A stretch of DNA of 64,000 nucleotides, taken from contig JAGYOE010000003.1 of the NCBI GenBank assembly GCA_018399755.1, positions 1 through 64,000 of the forward strand. The letters are read 5' to 3'. The notes below the pieces were generated by a model that ran no database searches, was not told the origin of the DNA, and saw nothing but the letters and a program-made list of their open reading frames with translations. The translations under genes were made by a program, and so were the position numbers. This document shows, in pieces, positions 28,961 to 37,769 of this stretch. The first letter of the stretch is position 1. Every line of letters begins with the position of its first letter. Origin of the DNA: Bacilli bacterium (GTDB taxonomy: Bacteria; Bacillota_I; Bacilli_A; Izemoplasmatales; Hujiaoplasmataceae).

Positions 28961-29775
28961 TAGCTATTATCAAATCCAGGTAATGGGAGTCCATTGATAT
29001 ACTAGATCATAAATATTTAAGAATCATCAAAGAAGCAGTCTTTAATATTTCTTAAGCAAGAGAAAGAGATATTCGATCAAGCAAACAGGATTTTTGTTTA
29101 TCCTAATAATATGTATTCAGTTCAAGGAGATATTCTTTATGGCTATATAAAGCACTTCAGATCAAGAACTGCAGTAATTTAATACTCTCAAGCCTTTCCT
29201 CAAATACTCAGATAAATTAAACCTCCAGGAGAATATTCTAAGTATGCTTGAAAAATATATTAAACAACAAGTGTTTGAATCTCATTTGATTGATGACTTA
29301 GGTTTTTGATATAGACAAAATTGAAGTTAATGACATGCAAATGAAGTGGCTTTGTTCCTTATATTGTCTTTAAATCTTAGGAGACTTTTGGAAAGAGTGC
29401 ATATGAGTTTATGGTAATGACCAAAGAATCTTTTATCTTGATGCTTTCATATGCTTGACAAACCTTGAATTGAAGCAAAAGTTTTGAAACTGCTTTAGAA
29501 GAAATCATTGAATTAGCACCCACCAGCCGAAAGAATCCTAAAAATGGCCATTAAAATGTAAAGATATTGATGACTTTATTGATGGATATGCTGGAAGGGC
29601 TTGTCCAGCCTAAACACGCCTACCAGTCATCTTTCATTTGTTGTATCATCAGTCTTCATCAGCAGCAATTGAGTGAATGCTCATTGAGTGTTTTTAAATT
29701 TATAGAGCCTTGTTGTTGTGGGCGATTTTATCAAAAGTATACGATATTCCAAAAGCATGGAAGAATAATTTAGTT
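28961..29775 (+). other. unrecognised decayed coding region
   Basis: Fragments such as REREIFDQANRIFVYPNNMYSVQGDI, LEKYIKQQVFESHLIDDLGF and KCKDIDDFIDGYAGRACPA lie in different frames and look like eroded plus-strand coding sequence. The 68-codon open frame at 29567-29773 is probably fortuitous. No family recognised. Confidence 0.35.
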
Positions 29776-29797
29776 AAAAAATAACACTTCTTGTCCT

Positions 29798-30035
29798 TTA
29801 CTCTGCTTGTAGTAAAGCAAGTATTTCATCTTCTTCAAGTAGTTTTCCACTAGCAACAACTTCTTCTTTTTCATCAATGACAAATCCCCTGGTGTTTGTG
29901 TAATAGGTTGTACTTTGATATCTCAAGATATCCGTTACCTTTTCAACCCTTTTGCATCGAAATCATTTTCTAAAATGACTTTTTAATTCTTTTCGCCTTA
30001 CCATTTTGCATCCAGATCCTAATACTTTAATCCAT
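29798..30035 (-). pseudogene. small redox-active disulfide protein (TM0996/thioredoxin_3) remnant
   Basis: On the reverse strand IKVLGSGCKM matches the GxGC start of the family, and the end KVTDILRYQSTTYYTNTRGFVIDEKEEVVASGKLLEEDEILALL matches the usual ...TPGFVIDGKVVSSG... C-terminus. The second active-site cysteine is lost and frames shift, so it is dead. It lies just downstream of a permease remnant, the common permease plus small thioredoxin gene pair. Confidence 0.7.
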
Positions 30036-30059
30036 TGTCTTTGTCTTTATATAAATATA

Positions 30060-30870
30060 TGTTCAAATAAATTAAATAGATAAATCGCGTGATAATGATC
30101 TGCCGTAACAATACCAACAAATGTTCCATGAGTTTCCATTTAACAACTTTAATAATATCAGTGATGGTAAGCCTAAGTGCAGTGAATTGCCATCATAAAT
30201 GCAAAAGGGGACTGTACTGATTCCAACACCCTTATAAACGAGTGGTTTGTTAATTGGCAGGAAGCAAAGATGTCCGTGACATACATTGGTATTCCGACAA
30301 TTGTATGATTATCACTGGAAATGGATTATCATCACCAAGAACAGTTTGTATCCATGTTTCGAATGCATCCGTGAATAACAGCACCTATTCCAACCCCAAT
30401 TAGTATATATATCCATACCCTTCAATGATTTCTTTAACTTGATCAATGGCATATTGACGTCTTTCTTTTTTGCTTAATTCAATCTCTTCACTGGATAGTT
30501 TCCTTGATCTCCGATGAAATTAGCAACATATTTTTCCATTTTAAATAATGAAATCATGGTTCCACTGATAACGGCAATCACAATGCCAACAAGGACATAT
30601 AATAGGCAACCGCCAGCCAAATATACCGGCAAGGAGAATAACCGATGCCAAATCAACTAAGGGGCATGGAAATCAAAAATGAAAATGTCACACCAACATT
30701 CAAGTTAATCCACTTGGTGAATCCAATAAAATTGGTATTGAAGAGCAGGAACAATGGTGTAATGGTACCCCACAAGGCAACGCTTACGATATTACTTTAA
30801 CACCTTTGATGTCGAGCAAAATCTTTGTTCTTCAAAATATGATTGACATAAGATGATAGATAGATTAATA
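30060..30870 (-). pseudogene. UPF0718/ArsP-like permease remnant
   Basis: Reverse-strand fragments in family order: VALWGTITP, NVGVTFSFLIS, PLVDLASVILLAGIFGW, IYVLVGIVIAVISGTMISLFKMEKYV, QYAIDQVKEIIEGYGYIY, WIQTVLGDDNPFPVII, PLVYKGVGISTV, FAFMMAI, GTFVGIVTA and IYLFN. These match predicted permeases of the UPF0718 group, which occur with small thioredoxin-like proteins and are sometimes linked to organoarsenical export. The CSC motif expected after TITP is gone and many stops occur. Confidence 0.75.
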
Positions 30871-30981
30871 TTTATAGAAGTATAAAGATTTTGAATGAGA
30901 ATACAGACAAAGAAAGAGAAACTTTAAATAACAGGCTTGTTTCATCCATTCAAAGAGACGTAAGCAGATAAAGTCAAATCG

Positions 30982-31050
30982 ACCGCCTTGTACGGTTCCG
31001 TACGCAGGGTGGTGTGAGAGGGACTAAATAAAAATAATTATTTAGTCTCT
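30982..31050 (+). other. probable 3' end of a group II (class C-like) intron: domains V and VI
   Basis: ACCGCCTT (30982-30989) plus GTACGG pairs with CCGTAC plus AGGGTGGT (to 31013), leaving a 2-nt bulge on the 3' side and a small loop, the shape of intron domain V with a CGC-type catalytic triad. GTGAGAGG follows, the usual linker, then a hairpin with arms GACTAAATA (31022-31030) and TATTTAGTC (31039-31047) in the position of domain VI. No reverse transcriptase or 5' end is present. The second hairpin could also simply be a terminator. Confidence 0.55.
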
Positions 31051-31098
31051 ACTTAATTTATATATTTATTATGAATATTTTATAACTTAGTTGAAGTG

Positions 31099-31127
31099 TT
31101 GTTTTTAAACCTAATACGTAGTAAAAT
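31099..31127 (+). promoter_or_regulatory. promoter for the zinc-ribbon gene
   Basis: TTGTTT at 31099-31104 and TAAAAT at 31122-31127 are separated by 17 bp; AGAGGTG follows before the ATG at 31154. Confidence 0.6.
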
Positions 31128-31153
31128 CATATTAGATAAAAAGAGGTGATTTC

Positions 31154-31501
31154 ATGAAGCGCTGTATATTATGTGGAAAAGAAAATGATGATTCAAATCG
31201 ATATTGTTATAATTGCAATGAAGAATTTGATGTTTCTACTTATGCGACAAATGAAAATGTAGAACAAGAAATATTAGATGAACCAATACCTAATAAACAT
31301 AGTACTAATCAAGAAGTAAGGTGTCCAAATTGTAACTCGAAGAAAATTGCATATTTAACAAAAGAATCTGATGGTTTTAGTGGGTCTAATGCGTGCTGTG
31401 GCTATATTATTTTTGGGCCTTTAGGATTATTATGCGGATTAAGTGGAAAAAGAGAAAGTTTAACCGTTAAAAAATGTATGGATTGTGGATATGAATTCTG
31501 A
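31154..31501 (+). CDS. zinc-ribbon protein
   Basis: 115 residues with two zinc ribbons: CILCGKENDDSNRYCYNCNEEF at the N-terminus and CPNCNSKKIAYLTKES ... KKCMDCGYEF at the C-terminus, with a short Gly-rich hydrophobic hairpin (CCGYIIFGPLGLLCGL) between the CxxC pairs of the second. The family occurs in many Bacillota without known function. It overlaps the next gene by 11 bp. Confidence 0.75.
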   Translation: MKRCILCGKENDDSNRYCYNCNEEFDVSTYATNENVEQEILDEPIPNKHSTNQEVRCPNCNSKKIAYLTKESDGFSGSNACCGYIIFGPLGLLCGLSGKRESLTVKKCMDCGYEF

Positions 31502-31844
31502 GAAAATATGGTTGCGATTAATGAAAATTGGCAGAAATATAGGTTGTCACCAACAAAGTTGTAGGTCATTCTTTTATAAAAATTATCAGTTTCCTGTTTG
31601 TGCAAGATGCACAGGAATTTTAGTCGGAGAATTTTTTGTTGCGCCAATTGTGCTTTTGTTTGGGTATAACAATATTTATTTAAATATATTTCTTTTACTA
31701 GTTATGATAGTTGATGGTTTGTTACAATATTTTAATTTGATAAAGTCGAATAATATACGAAGATTTGTTACAGGGTTAGGAGCAGGTTATGCATTAACTT
31801 CACTTGTTGTATATTTGATTTTGTTTATAATAAATATTTTATAA
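31491..31844 (+). CDS. DUF2085 family membrane protein
   Basis: 117 residues. GCHQQSCRSFF and FPVCARCTGILVGEF reproduce the conserved GCH-x-RSF and CARCTGI motifs of DUF2085, followed by two or three hydrophobic helices and a GLGAGYALTS end. The histidine and cysteines suggest metal binding at the membrane; function unknown. The ATG at 31491 lies inside the previous gene, suggesting translational coupling; GTG 31485 is an alternative. Confidence 0.75.
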   Translation: MNSEKIWLRLMKIGRNIGCHQQSCRSFFYKNYQFPVCARCTGILVGEFFVAPIVLLFGYNNIYLNIFLLLVMIVDGLLQYFNLIKSNNIRRFVTGLGAGYALTSLVVYLILFIINIL

Positions 31845-31862
31845 TTTCATAGATTAAAAAAG

Positions 31863-31890
31863 AAAAAGGCTGGTAACAGCCTTTTTCTAT
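31863..31890. terminator. bidirectional terminator between the DUF2085 gene and gyrA
   Basis: AAAAAGGCTG at 31863-31872 pairs with CAGCCTTTTT at 31877-31886 over GTAA; the A and T runs make it work on both strands. Confidence 0.88.
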
Positions 31891-31902
31891 TTATTAAAAA
31901 TC

Positions 31903-34437
31903 TTATTTTCCTATGTTTTCGATGATTTTTTGATTGATTATTTCTTTGGTTTTATCGTCAACTTCATTTTCATCATCATCATTTTCTACTGTTTTTATTA
32001 AAGCGATAGTTTTTACGAATTGTTCGTTTATCAAATTAATTATTTTTACACCTTGTGTTGCACGTTTTGTTATTGAAATTTGGTTGATTGGTGTTCTAAT
32101 TATCATTCCTTGATTCGAAACAACTAATAGATCTTCATCACCAACTACAGATATTAGTTTTGTAAGTTTTCCGTTTTTAATTGTTACATTTATTGTTTTT
32201 ACACCTTTACCACCACGATTTTGTGTGCGATATTCATCTACCTCAGTACGCTTTCCGTAGCCTAGTTTAGTTATGGCTAGAATTTGATTTTGTTCTTCAC
32301 TAACAACAGCAACACCAACAACGTGGTCAGAATTAGATAAATCTATGCCTTTTACACCTGCAGCAGTTCTACCCATGCTCCTTACTTGATTTTCTGCAAA
32401 GCGAATAGCTTTTCCGTTTGAGGCACCAATAATGATGTCTCTTGAACCATCAGTGTGTTTTACTGAATGTAAATAGTCATTTTCTTTAAGTGTTATGGCT
32501 TTTATACCATTGACACGAATATGTTGAAATTCTGAAACTTTTGTTCTTTTTGAAATTCCTTTTTTTGTTGTGAAAAATAAATAACCGTTTTCAAAATTTT
32601 TCACTGACATACAAGTTGCTAATTCTTCACCTTCGGCTAAATCAAGAAGATTTACAATAGGCAAACCTTTTGATGCTCGACCAAAGTTTGGTATTTTATA
32701 ACCTTTCATTTTATAAACCCTACCAAGAGTTGTAAAGAAAAGTAAATGGTCATGAGTTGAAGTATAGATAATTGAATCAAGCACATCATCTTCATTTAAA
32801 TTGATTCCAGTTTTACCTCTACCACCACGATTTTGTGAGCGGTAAACGTCTATATTCATGCGTTTAACATAACCATTAGTTGTTATAGCTATAATGACAT
32901 CTTCAACTGGAATTAAATCTTCGTCTTCGATTTCGAAATCTCCATATAGGTCGATATCAGTTCGTCTATCATCACCGAATTGTCTTTTGATTTCTAAAGC
33001 ATCTTCAACTAGTATAGTATTTTGTTTGGTTTTATTTTGAAGAGTTTCTTGTAAGTCTTCGATTGTGTTAGTTAAATCATTAATTTCAGTATTTATTTTA
33101 TCTCTTTCAAGTCCAGATAATCTTCTTAACTGCATTTTAAGTATAGCTTTTACTTGAACGTCAGAAAAATCAAATTCTGCGATTAATCTTTCTTCGGTAT
33201 CATCATAAGATTCTCTAATAATTTTAATAACTTTTTCGATATTATCTAATGCAATAATAAAACCTTTTAAAAGATGTAGACGTTCTTTAGCTTTATTTAA
33301 ATCATAATTAGTTTTTCTAATTAATACCTCAACTTGGTGTAAGTAGAAGTATTTAATCATATCTTTAAGATTTAATACTACTGGTTTATCATCAACTAGA
33401 GCAAGCATATTTGCGCCAAATGAGACTTGAAGTTGAGAGTTTTTATAAAGATTGTTTAAGACTACATCTGCATTAGCATCTCTTCTAATTTCAATAATAA
33501 CCTTCATACCTTTTCTGCTTGATTCATCTCTTAAATCGGTTATGCCTTCAATTACTTTATCTTTAGCTAAAGTAGCTATTCTATCAATTAAGGTTGTTTT
33601 GTTTACTTGGAAAGGTATTTCTGTAATAATAATTTGTTTTTTTCCGTTAGCAAGTTCTTTGATTTCAGATTTTGCTTTTACTCGGATTATTCCTCTACCA
33701 GTTTTATAAGCTGATAATATCCCTGTTTGACCTAAAATAACCCCTCCTGTTGGGAAATCAGGCCCTTTAATATGTTCCATTAATTCATCAATATCAATAT
33801 CATTGTTATTGATATAAGCAATATATCCATCAATTACTTCTGAAAGATTATGTGGAGGTATATTAGTTGCCATACCAACTGCAATTCCAGTAGAGCCATT
33901 GATTAAGAGATTGGGAATTTTTGATGGTAAAACTTTTGGTTCGGTTTCTGTACCATCATAGTTTTCTATAAAATCAACAGTATCTTTTTTTAAATCCTTG
34001 ATTATTTCATCAGAAATTTTATCCATTTTTGCTTCAGTATAACGCATTGCAGCTGCGGGATCCCCATCAACTGAACCGAAGTTTCCATGACCATTAACTA
34101 ATGGATAGCGATATGAGAAGTTTTGTGCCATTCTAACCATTGCATCATAGATTGCACTATCTCCATGAGGGTGATATTTACCCATTACATCGCCGACAAT
34201 TCTAGCCGATTTTTTAAATGTTTTATCAGGGGTTAAACCTAGTTCATTCATACCGTAAAGAATTCTTCTATGAACAGGTTTTAATCCATCTCTTACATCT
34301 GGTAGTGCTCTAGATACGATTACACTCATTGCATATGATAAGAATGAGTTTTCCATTTCGTTAGTAACATTTATTTCTAAGATCTTATCAGCAATCTTTT
34401 TTTCATCTTCTGGTATTATATTAAAATTATCTTCCAT
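31903..34437 (-). CDS. gyrA: DNA gyrase subunit A
   Basis: 844 residues. The breakage-reunion domain shows [33 protein letters not shown] (unchanged quinolone region with Ser and Asp-type positions) and [10 protein letters not shown] with the catalytic Tyr133. The C-terminal beta-pinwheel carries repeated RT-x-RGG elements, including the gyrase box-like [10 protein letters not shown] and QNRGGKGVK. It lies 15 bp after gyrB, with a clear ribosome site, at the end of yaaA-recF-gyrB-gyrA. The adjacent gyrB and recF make gyrase more likely than topoisomerase IV. Confidence 0.95.
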   Translation of the reverse strand: MEDNFNIIPEDEKKIADKILEINVTNEMENSFLSYAMSVIVSRALPDVRDGLKPVHRRILYGMNELGLTPDKTFKKSARIVGDVMGKYHPHGDSAIYDAMVRMAQNFSYRYPLVNGHGNFGSVDGDPAAAMRYTEAKMDKISDEIIKDLKKDTVDFIENYDGTETEPKVLPSKIPNLLINGSTGIAVGMATNIPPHNLSEVIDGYIAYINNNDIDIDELMEHIKGPDFPTGGVILGQTGILSAYKTGRGIIRVKAKSEIKELANGKKQIIITEIPFQVNKTTLIDRIATLAKDKVIEGITDLRDESSRKGMKVIIEIRRDANADVVLNNLYKNSQLQVSFGANMLALVDDKPVVLNLKDMIKYFYLHQVEVLIRKTNYDLNKAKERLHLLKGFIIALDNIEKVIKIIRESYDDTEERLIAEFDFSDVQVKAILKMQLRRLSGLERDKINTEINDLTNTIEDLQETLQNKTKQNTILVEDALEIKRQFGDDRRTDIDLYGDFEIEDEDLIPVEDVIIAITTNGYVKRMNIDVYRSQNRGGRGKTGINLNEDDVLDSIIYTSTHDHLLFFTTLGRVYKMKGYKIPNFGRASKGLPIVNLLDLAEGEELATCMSVKNFENGYLFFTTKKGISKRTKVSEFQHIRVNGIKAITLKENDYLHSVKHTDGSRDIIIGASNGKAIRFAENQVRSMGRTAAGVKGIDLSNSDHVVGVAVVSEEQNQILAITKLGYGKRTEVDEYRTQNRGGKGVKTINVTIKNGKLTKLISVVGDEDLLVVSNQGMIIRTPINQISITKRATQGVKIINLINEQFVKTIALIKTVENDDDENEVDDKTKEIINQKIIENIGK

Positions 34438-34451
34438 GTCAAACTCCTTCT

Positions 34452-36365
34452 TTAAATATCTAAATTCTTAACGTATTCTGCGTTTTCGTTAATGAATTCT
34501 TTTCTGCTTTCGACATCATCACCCATTAACATCGAGAAGATTTGATCAGCTTTAATTGCATCTTCTAAAGTAACTTGTAATAATGTTCTTTCATTTGGGT
34601 CCATTGTAGTTTCCCATAGTTGTTCTGGGTTCATTTCACCTAGACCTTTGTACCTTTGAATGCCTGGTTTTCCATTCATTTCTTTTAATATCATTTCTAG
34701 TTCTTTTTCTAAGTAAGCATATTGTATTTGTTTGCCTTGTTGGATTTTATATAAAGGTGGTTGAGCAATATAAACATAACCTTGGTCAATTAATGGTTTA
34801 AGGTATCTAAATAAAAACGTTAGTAATAAAGTTCTAATATGAGCGCCATCAACATCAGCATCTGTCATTATGATAATCTTATGATATCTTAGTTTAGTTA
34901 TATCAAATTCATCACCAATTCCTGTGCCAAAAGCTTGAATCATAGATAGGATTTCTTTGTTTTGTAAAGCGCGATCAAGACGAGCTTTTTCTACATTTAA
35001 AACTTTTCCCCTTAAAGGTAAAATAGCTTGGAATTCTGAGTCTCTACCTTGTTTAGCAGAACCGCCGGCAGAATCTCCCTCAACAATATATATTTCTGAC
35101 TTAAAAGCCTCTTTACTTCGACAATCTGCAAGTTTTGATGCAAAGCCTAATGCATCTAACGGAGATTTCCTTCTCGTCGCTTCACGAGCTTTTTTAGCAG
35201 CTACTCGAGCTCTTTGAGCCATTAAGGCTTTTTCAATAATAGTTTTTGCGGCATTTGGATTTTCTAATAAAAATCTTTCTAAGCCATCAGACATTATTGT
35301 GCTAACAGCTCTTCTTGCATCGCTTGAACCTAGTTTCGATTTTGTTTGGCCTTCAAACTGTGGGTCAGGATGTTTAATAGAAACTATAGCAATAAGGCCT
35401 TCTCTTGTATCTTCGCCTTGCAAAGATTCATCTTTTTTAAAGATATTATTTTCTCTGCCATATTTATTTAGGATTCTAGTTAATGTCATCTTAAATCCTT
35501 CGACGTGAGTTCCACCTTCAGGATTAGTGATATTATTAGTGAATGGATAGATATTATCAGCATAGCCGTTATTATATTGAATAGCAATTTCAACTAAAAT
35601 ATCATCTTCACTTAAACCTTCAAAATAAGCAACATTGGGGTGAAGAACATCTTTACCTTTATTTAAGAAAGCAACATATTCTTTAACTCCACCTTCATAT
35701 TGATAATCTTTATTAATGATTTTTAATTCATTCCTTGAATCGGTAATAGAAAATTTAATGCCTTTATTTAAAAAAGCAAATTGTTGTATTCTAGTTCTAA
35801 GAATCTCAAAGTCATAGACATTGCTTTCAGTAAAAACTTCAGGATTAGCTAAAAAAGTAACAACTGTACCACTGCGATTAGAATCACCTTCGCATTCTAA
35901 TTCTTTCTTTAAGAAGCCATTTTCAAACTCGATAATATATTTCTTGTTATCCTTATGGATTTCTACAGTCATAAAAGAGCTTAAAGCATTAACTACAGAA
36001 GCGCCAACTCCATGTAGTCCACCAGAAACTTTATAAGAATCGTGGTCAAATTTTCCACCTGCGTGTAAAGTGGTATAAACAGTTTCTACAGATGGTCTAC
36101 CAGTTTTTGGATGTGTATCTACAGGAATTCCTCGACCATTATCAGCAACTCTTATAATGTTTCCAGGTAATATTTCTACATGGATATAATCGCAATAACC
36201 AGCTAATGCTTCATCAACAGCGTTATCAACAATTTCCCAAACTAAATGGTGCAAGCCTCTTGGCCCAGTTGTGCCTATGTACATTCCTGGTCGTTTTTTT
36301 ACAGCCTCTAGACCTTCCAATATTTGAATATTTTTTGATGTATAATCTCTAATGTTTTCACTCAT
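34452..36365 (-). CDS. gyrB: DNA gyrase subunit B
   Basis: 637 residues. GHKL ATPase: [37 protein letters not shown]. Toprim domain: [49 protein letters not shown]. The C-terminus has [19 protein letters not shown], typical of GyrB. It overlaps recF by 8 bp, as commonly seen. Supplies ATP-driven negative supercoiling with GyrA. Confidence 0.96.
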   Translation of the reverse strand: MSENIRDYTSKNIQILEGLEAVKKRPGMYIGTTGPRGLHHLVWEIVDNAVDEALAGYCDYIHVEILPGNIIRVADNGRGIPVDTHPKTGRPSVETVYTTLHAGGKFDHDSYKVSGGLHGVGASVVNALSSFMTVEIHKDNKKYIIEFENGFLKKELECEGDSNRSGTVVTFLANPEVFTESNVYDFEILRTRIQQFAFLNKGIKFSITDSRNELKIINKDYQYEGGVKEYVAFLNKGKDVLHPNVAYFEGLSEDDILVEIAIQYNNGYADNIYPFTNNITNPEGGTHVEGFKMTLTRILNKYGRENNIFKKDESLQGEDTREGLIAIVSIKHPDPQFEGQTKSKLGSSDARRAVSTIMSDGLERFLLENPNAAKTIIEKALMAQRARVAAKKAREATRRKSPLDALGFASKLADCRSKEAFKSEIYIVEGDSAGGSAKQGRDSEFQAILPLRGKVLNVEKARLDRALQNKEILSMIQAFGTGIGDEFDITKLRYHKIIIMTDADVDGAHIRTLLLTFLFRYLKPLIDQGYVYIAQPPLYKIQQGKQIQYAYLEKELEMILKEMNGKPGIQRYKGLGEMNPEQLWETTMDPNERTLLQVTLEDAIKADQIFSMLMGDDVESRKEFINENAEYVKNLDI

Positions 36366-37449
36366 GATTATTCCCCCTTATGAAGTGATTTTCTACATGA
36401 TATATATTTGCAGTATTTAAAATAGTTTGATTTATATTAGCAGTAGTAGTTGTAGTGATAATTGTTTGAAGTTCAGATTTATTTAAAAAATTAACTAATT
36501 TATTTTGTCTTAAAGAATCTAATTCAGAAAAGACATCATCTAATAAAAGAATTGGTTTGGTTTTTTTAATTGTTTCTACTATTGAGCTGATTGCTAGTAA
36601 TAAAGCAAGAATCATTATTCTTTGTTCACCTTGTGAAGCAACAGCTTTTGAATCTATATCATCTAGAAAAAAGCTATAGTCATCTCTATGAGGTCCAGAA
36701 GCAGTTGTTTTGATAAATAAATCTTTTCGATAGTTGGTTTTAAGGTTTTTTTCAAGGTTTTTTTCAATTGAAGGCTCATAATTAAAAATAAACTTTTTAT
36801 GGTTATTTGCTAAATATGGATAAATAGATTTTAGTTCTTTATTAATATTAGCGATAATCTTCTTACGGTAATTAATAATAATTGTGCCAGATTTTGCGAG
36901 TTGTTCTGTATAAATATCTAAAAGTGTTAAATCAGGTTTTTTTTCTTCTGATAAATCTTTAATTAGTTGGTTTCGTTGTTTAAGCAAGTTCTTATAATTG
37001 GATAGTTCTAATAAATAATTTTTATCAATTTGGCCAATAATAGAATTTATAAAGTAACGTCTGTTTTTTGGTGGACCTTTAATTAAATTCATATCTTCTG
37101 GTAAAAATGAAACAACATTTATTTGGCCAATGTAGTTGCTTAATTTATTTATTTCTTGATCATTAAAAATAATTTTCTTTTTAGTCTTTGAGATAATTAT
37201 TTTTGTTTTGTATTGTAAGTCTTTATCTATAGCAGTGGTTTTAATCCTGGCAAAATCTTGATTGAATTTAATTAGATTTTGATCTTCAGTTTTATATGAT
37301 TTGGCCAAAGATAAAAAATATATTGCTTCTAGTAAATTGGTTTTACCGCTTCCATTGTTTCCAATAAGTAAATTAACCCTATTACCAAAAGCAATATTTT
37401 GTTTATAGTAACCGCGATAATTATATAAACTTAAATTTTTAAGTAACAT
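36358..37449 (-). CDS. recF: DNA replication and repair protein RecF
   Basis: 363 residues of an SMC-like ATPase: [27 protein letters not shown] is Walker A with the RecF-specific continuation, [19 protein letters not shown] follows, then [17 protein letters not shown] (ABC signature) and [15 protein letters not shown] (Walker B). It helps load RecA at gapped DNA. It overlaps yaaA by 11 bp and gyrB by 8 bp, so the group is translationally coupled. Confidence 0.95.
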   Translation of the reverse strand: MLLKNLSLYNYRGYYKQNIAFGNRVNLLIGNNGSGKTNLLEAIYFLSLAKSYKTEDQNLIKFNQDFARIKTTAIDKDLQYKTKIIISKTKKKIIFNDQEINKLSNYIGQINVVSFLPEDMNLIKGPPKNRRYFINSIIGQIDKNYLLELSNYKNLLKQRNQLIKDLSEEKKPDLTLLDIYTEQLAKSGTIIINYRKKIIANINKELKSIYPYLANNHKKFIFNYEPSIEKNLEKNLKTNYRKDLFIKTTASGPHRDDYSFFLDDIDSKAVASQGEQRIMILALLLAISSIVETIKKTKPILLLDDVFSELDSLRQNKLVNFLNKSELQTIITTTTTANINQTILNTANIYHVENHFIRGNNHE

Positions 37450-37657
37450 CTTTTATGATTTTGTAATCTTCGTTGAGAATGGTAATTTTATCACCTGGGT
37501 ATAGTTTTTTTCCGCGACGATTTTCATTCTCACTATTGACAAATACTTTATTGTTTTTTAAGAAAAATTTAACTTCTCCACCCGAAGAAACTAAACTGAT
37601 ATGTTTTAAAAATTGTCCTAAAGTTATGTATTCAGTTTTTATAATAATCTCTTTCAT
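37439..37657 (-). CDS. yaaA: S4-domain protein YaaA
   Basis: 72 residues with an S4 RNA-binding fold: YITLGQFLKHISLVSSGGEVKFFL and VNGE-like VNSENENRRGKKLYPGD. The gene normally sits between dnaN and recF in Bacillota. I use the ATG at 37657, because the in-frame GTG at 37666 overlaps the GGTGG ribosome site. Here it is the first gene of the group; dnaA and dnaN are absent upstream. Confidence 0.88.
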   Translation of the reverse strand: MKEIIIKTEYITLGQFLKHISLVSSGGEVKFFLKNNKVFVNSENENRRGKKLYPGDKITILNEDYKIIKDVT

Positions 37658-37692
37658 AATTACCACCGTATATTATAATATATATATTATAT

Positions 37693-37721
37693 ATTATATA
37701 ATATATTCACGTTTTTTTCAA
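37693..37721 (-). promoter_or_regulatory. promoter for yaaA-recF-gyrB-gyrA
   Basis: On the reverse strand TTGAAA (37716-37721) and TATAAT (37693-37698) are 17 bp apart. The leader that follows is a run of alternating A/T that melts easily and is nearly palindromic, a structure that could make the promoter supercoiling sensitive; that idea is an inference. Confidence 0.65.
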
Positions 37722-37742
37722 TCGATATTCGTCTATATTTAG

Positions 37743-37769
37743 AAAAAAAGATGCTTATTCAGCATCTTT
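37743..37769 (-). terminator. terminator of mfd
   Basis: Reverse-strand AAAGATGCT and AGCATCTTT pair over a 5-nt loop and run into T7. The first arm is inside the final codons of mfd. Confidence 0.82.

Noticed and set aside
29567-29773. 68-codon forward frame in the decayed island
   Set aside because: Cysteine- and histidine-rich sequence with no ribosome site; neighbouring frames look like eroded coding sequence, so this one is probably fortuitous.
30090-31013. Group II intron reverse transcriptase gene
   Set aside because: No reverse transcriptase motifs (such as YADD) were found near the domain V-like element; the neighbouring sequence is a permease remnant on the other strand.
37673-37740. 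Replication origin beside the gyrase genes
   Set aside because: AT-rich but no DnaA-box (TTATCCACA-like) cluster, and dnaA and dnaN are absent.
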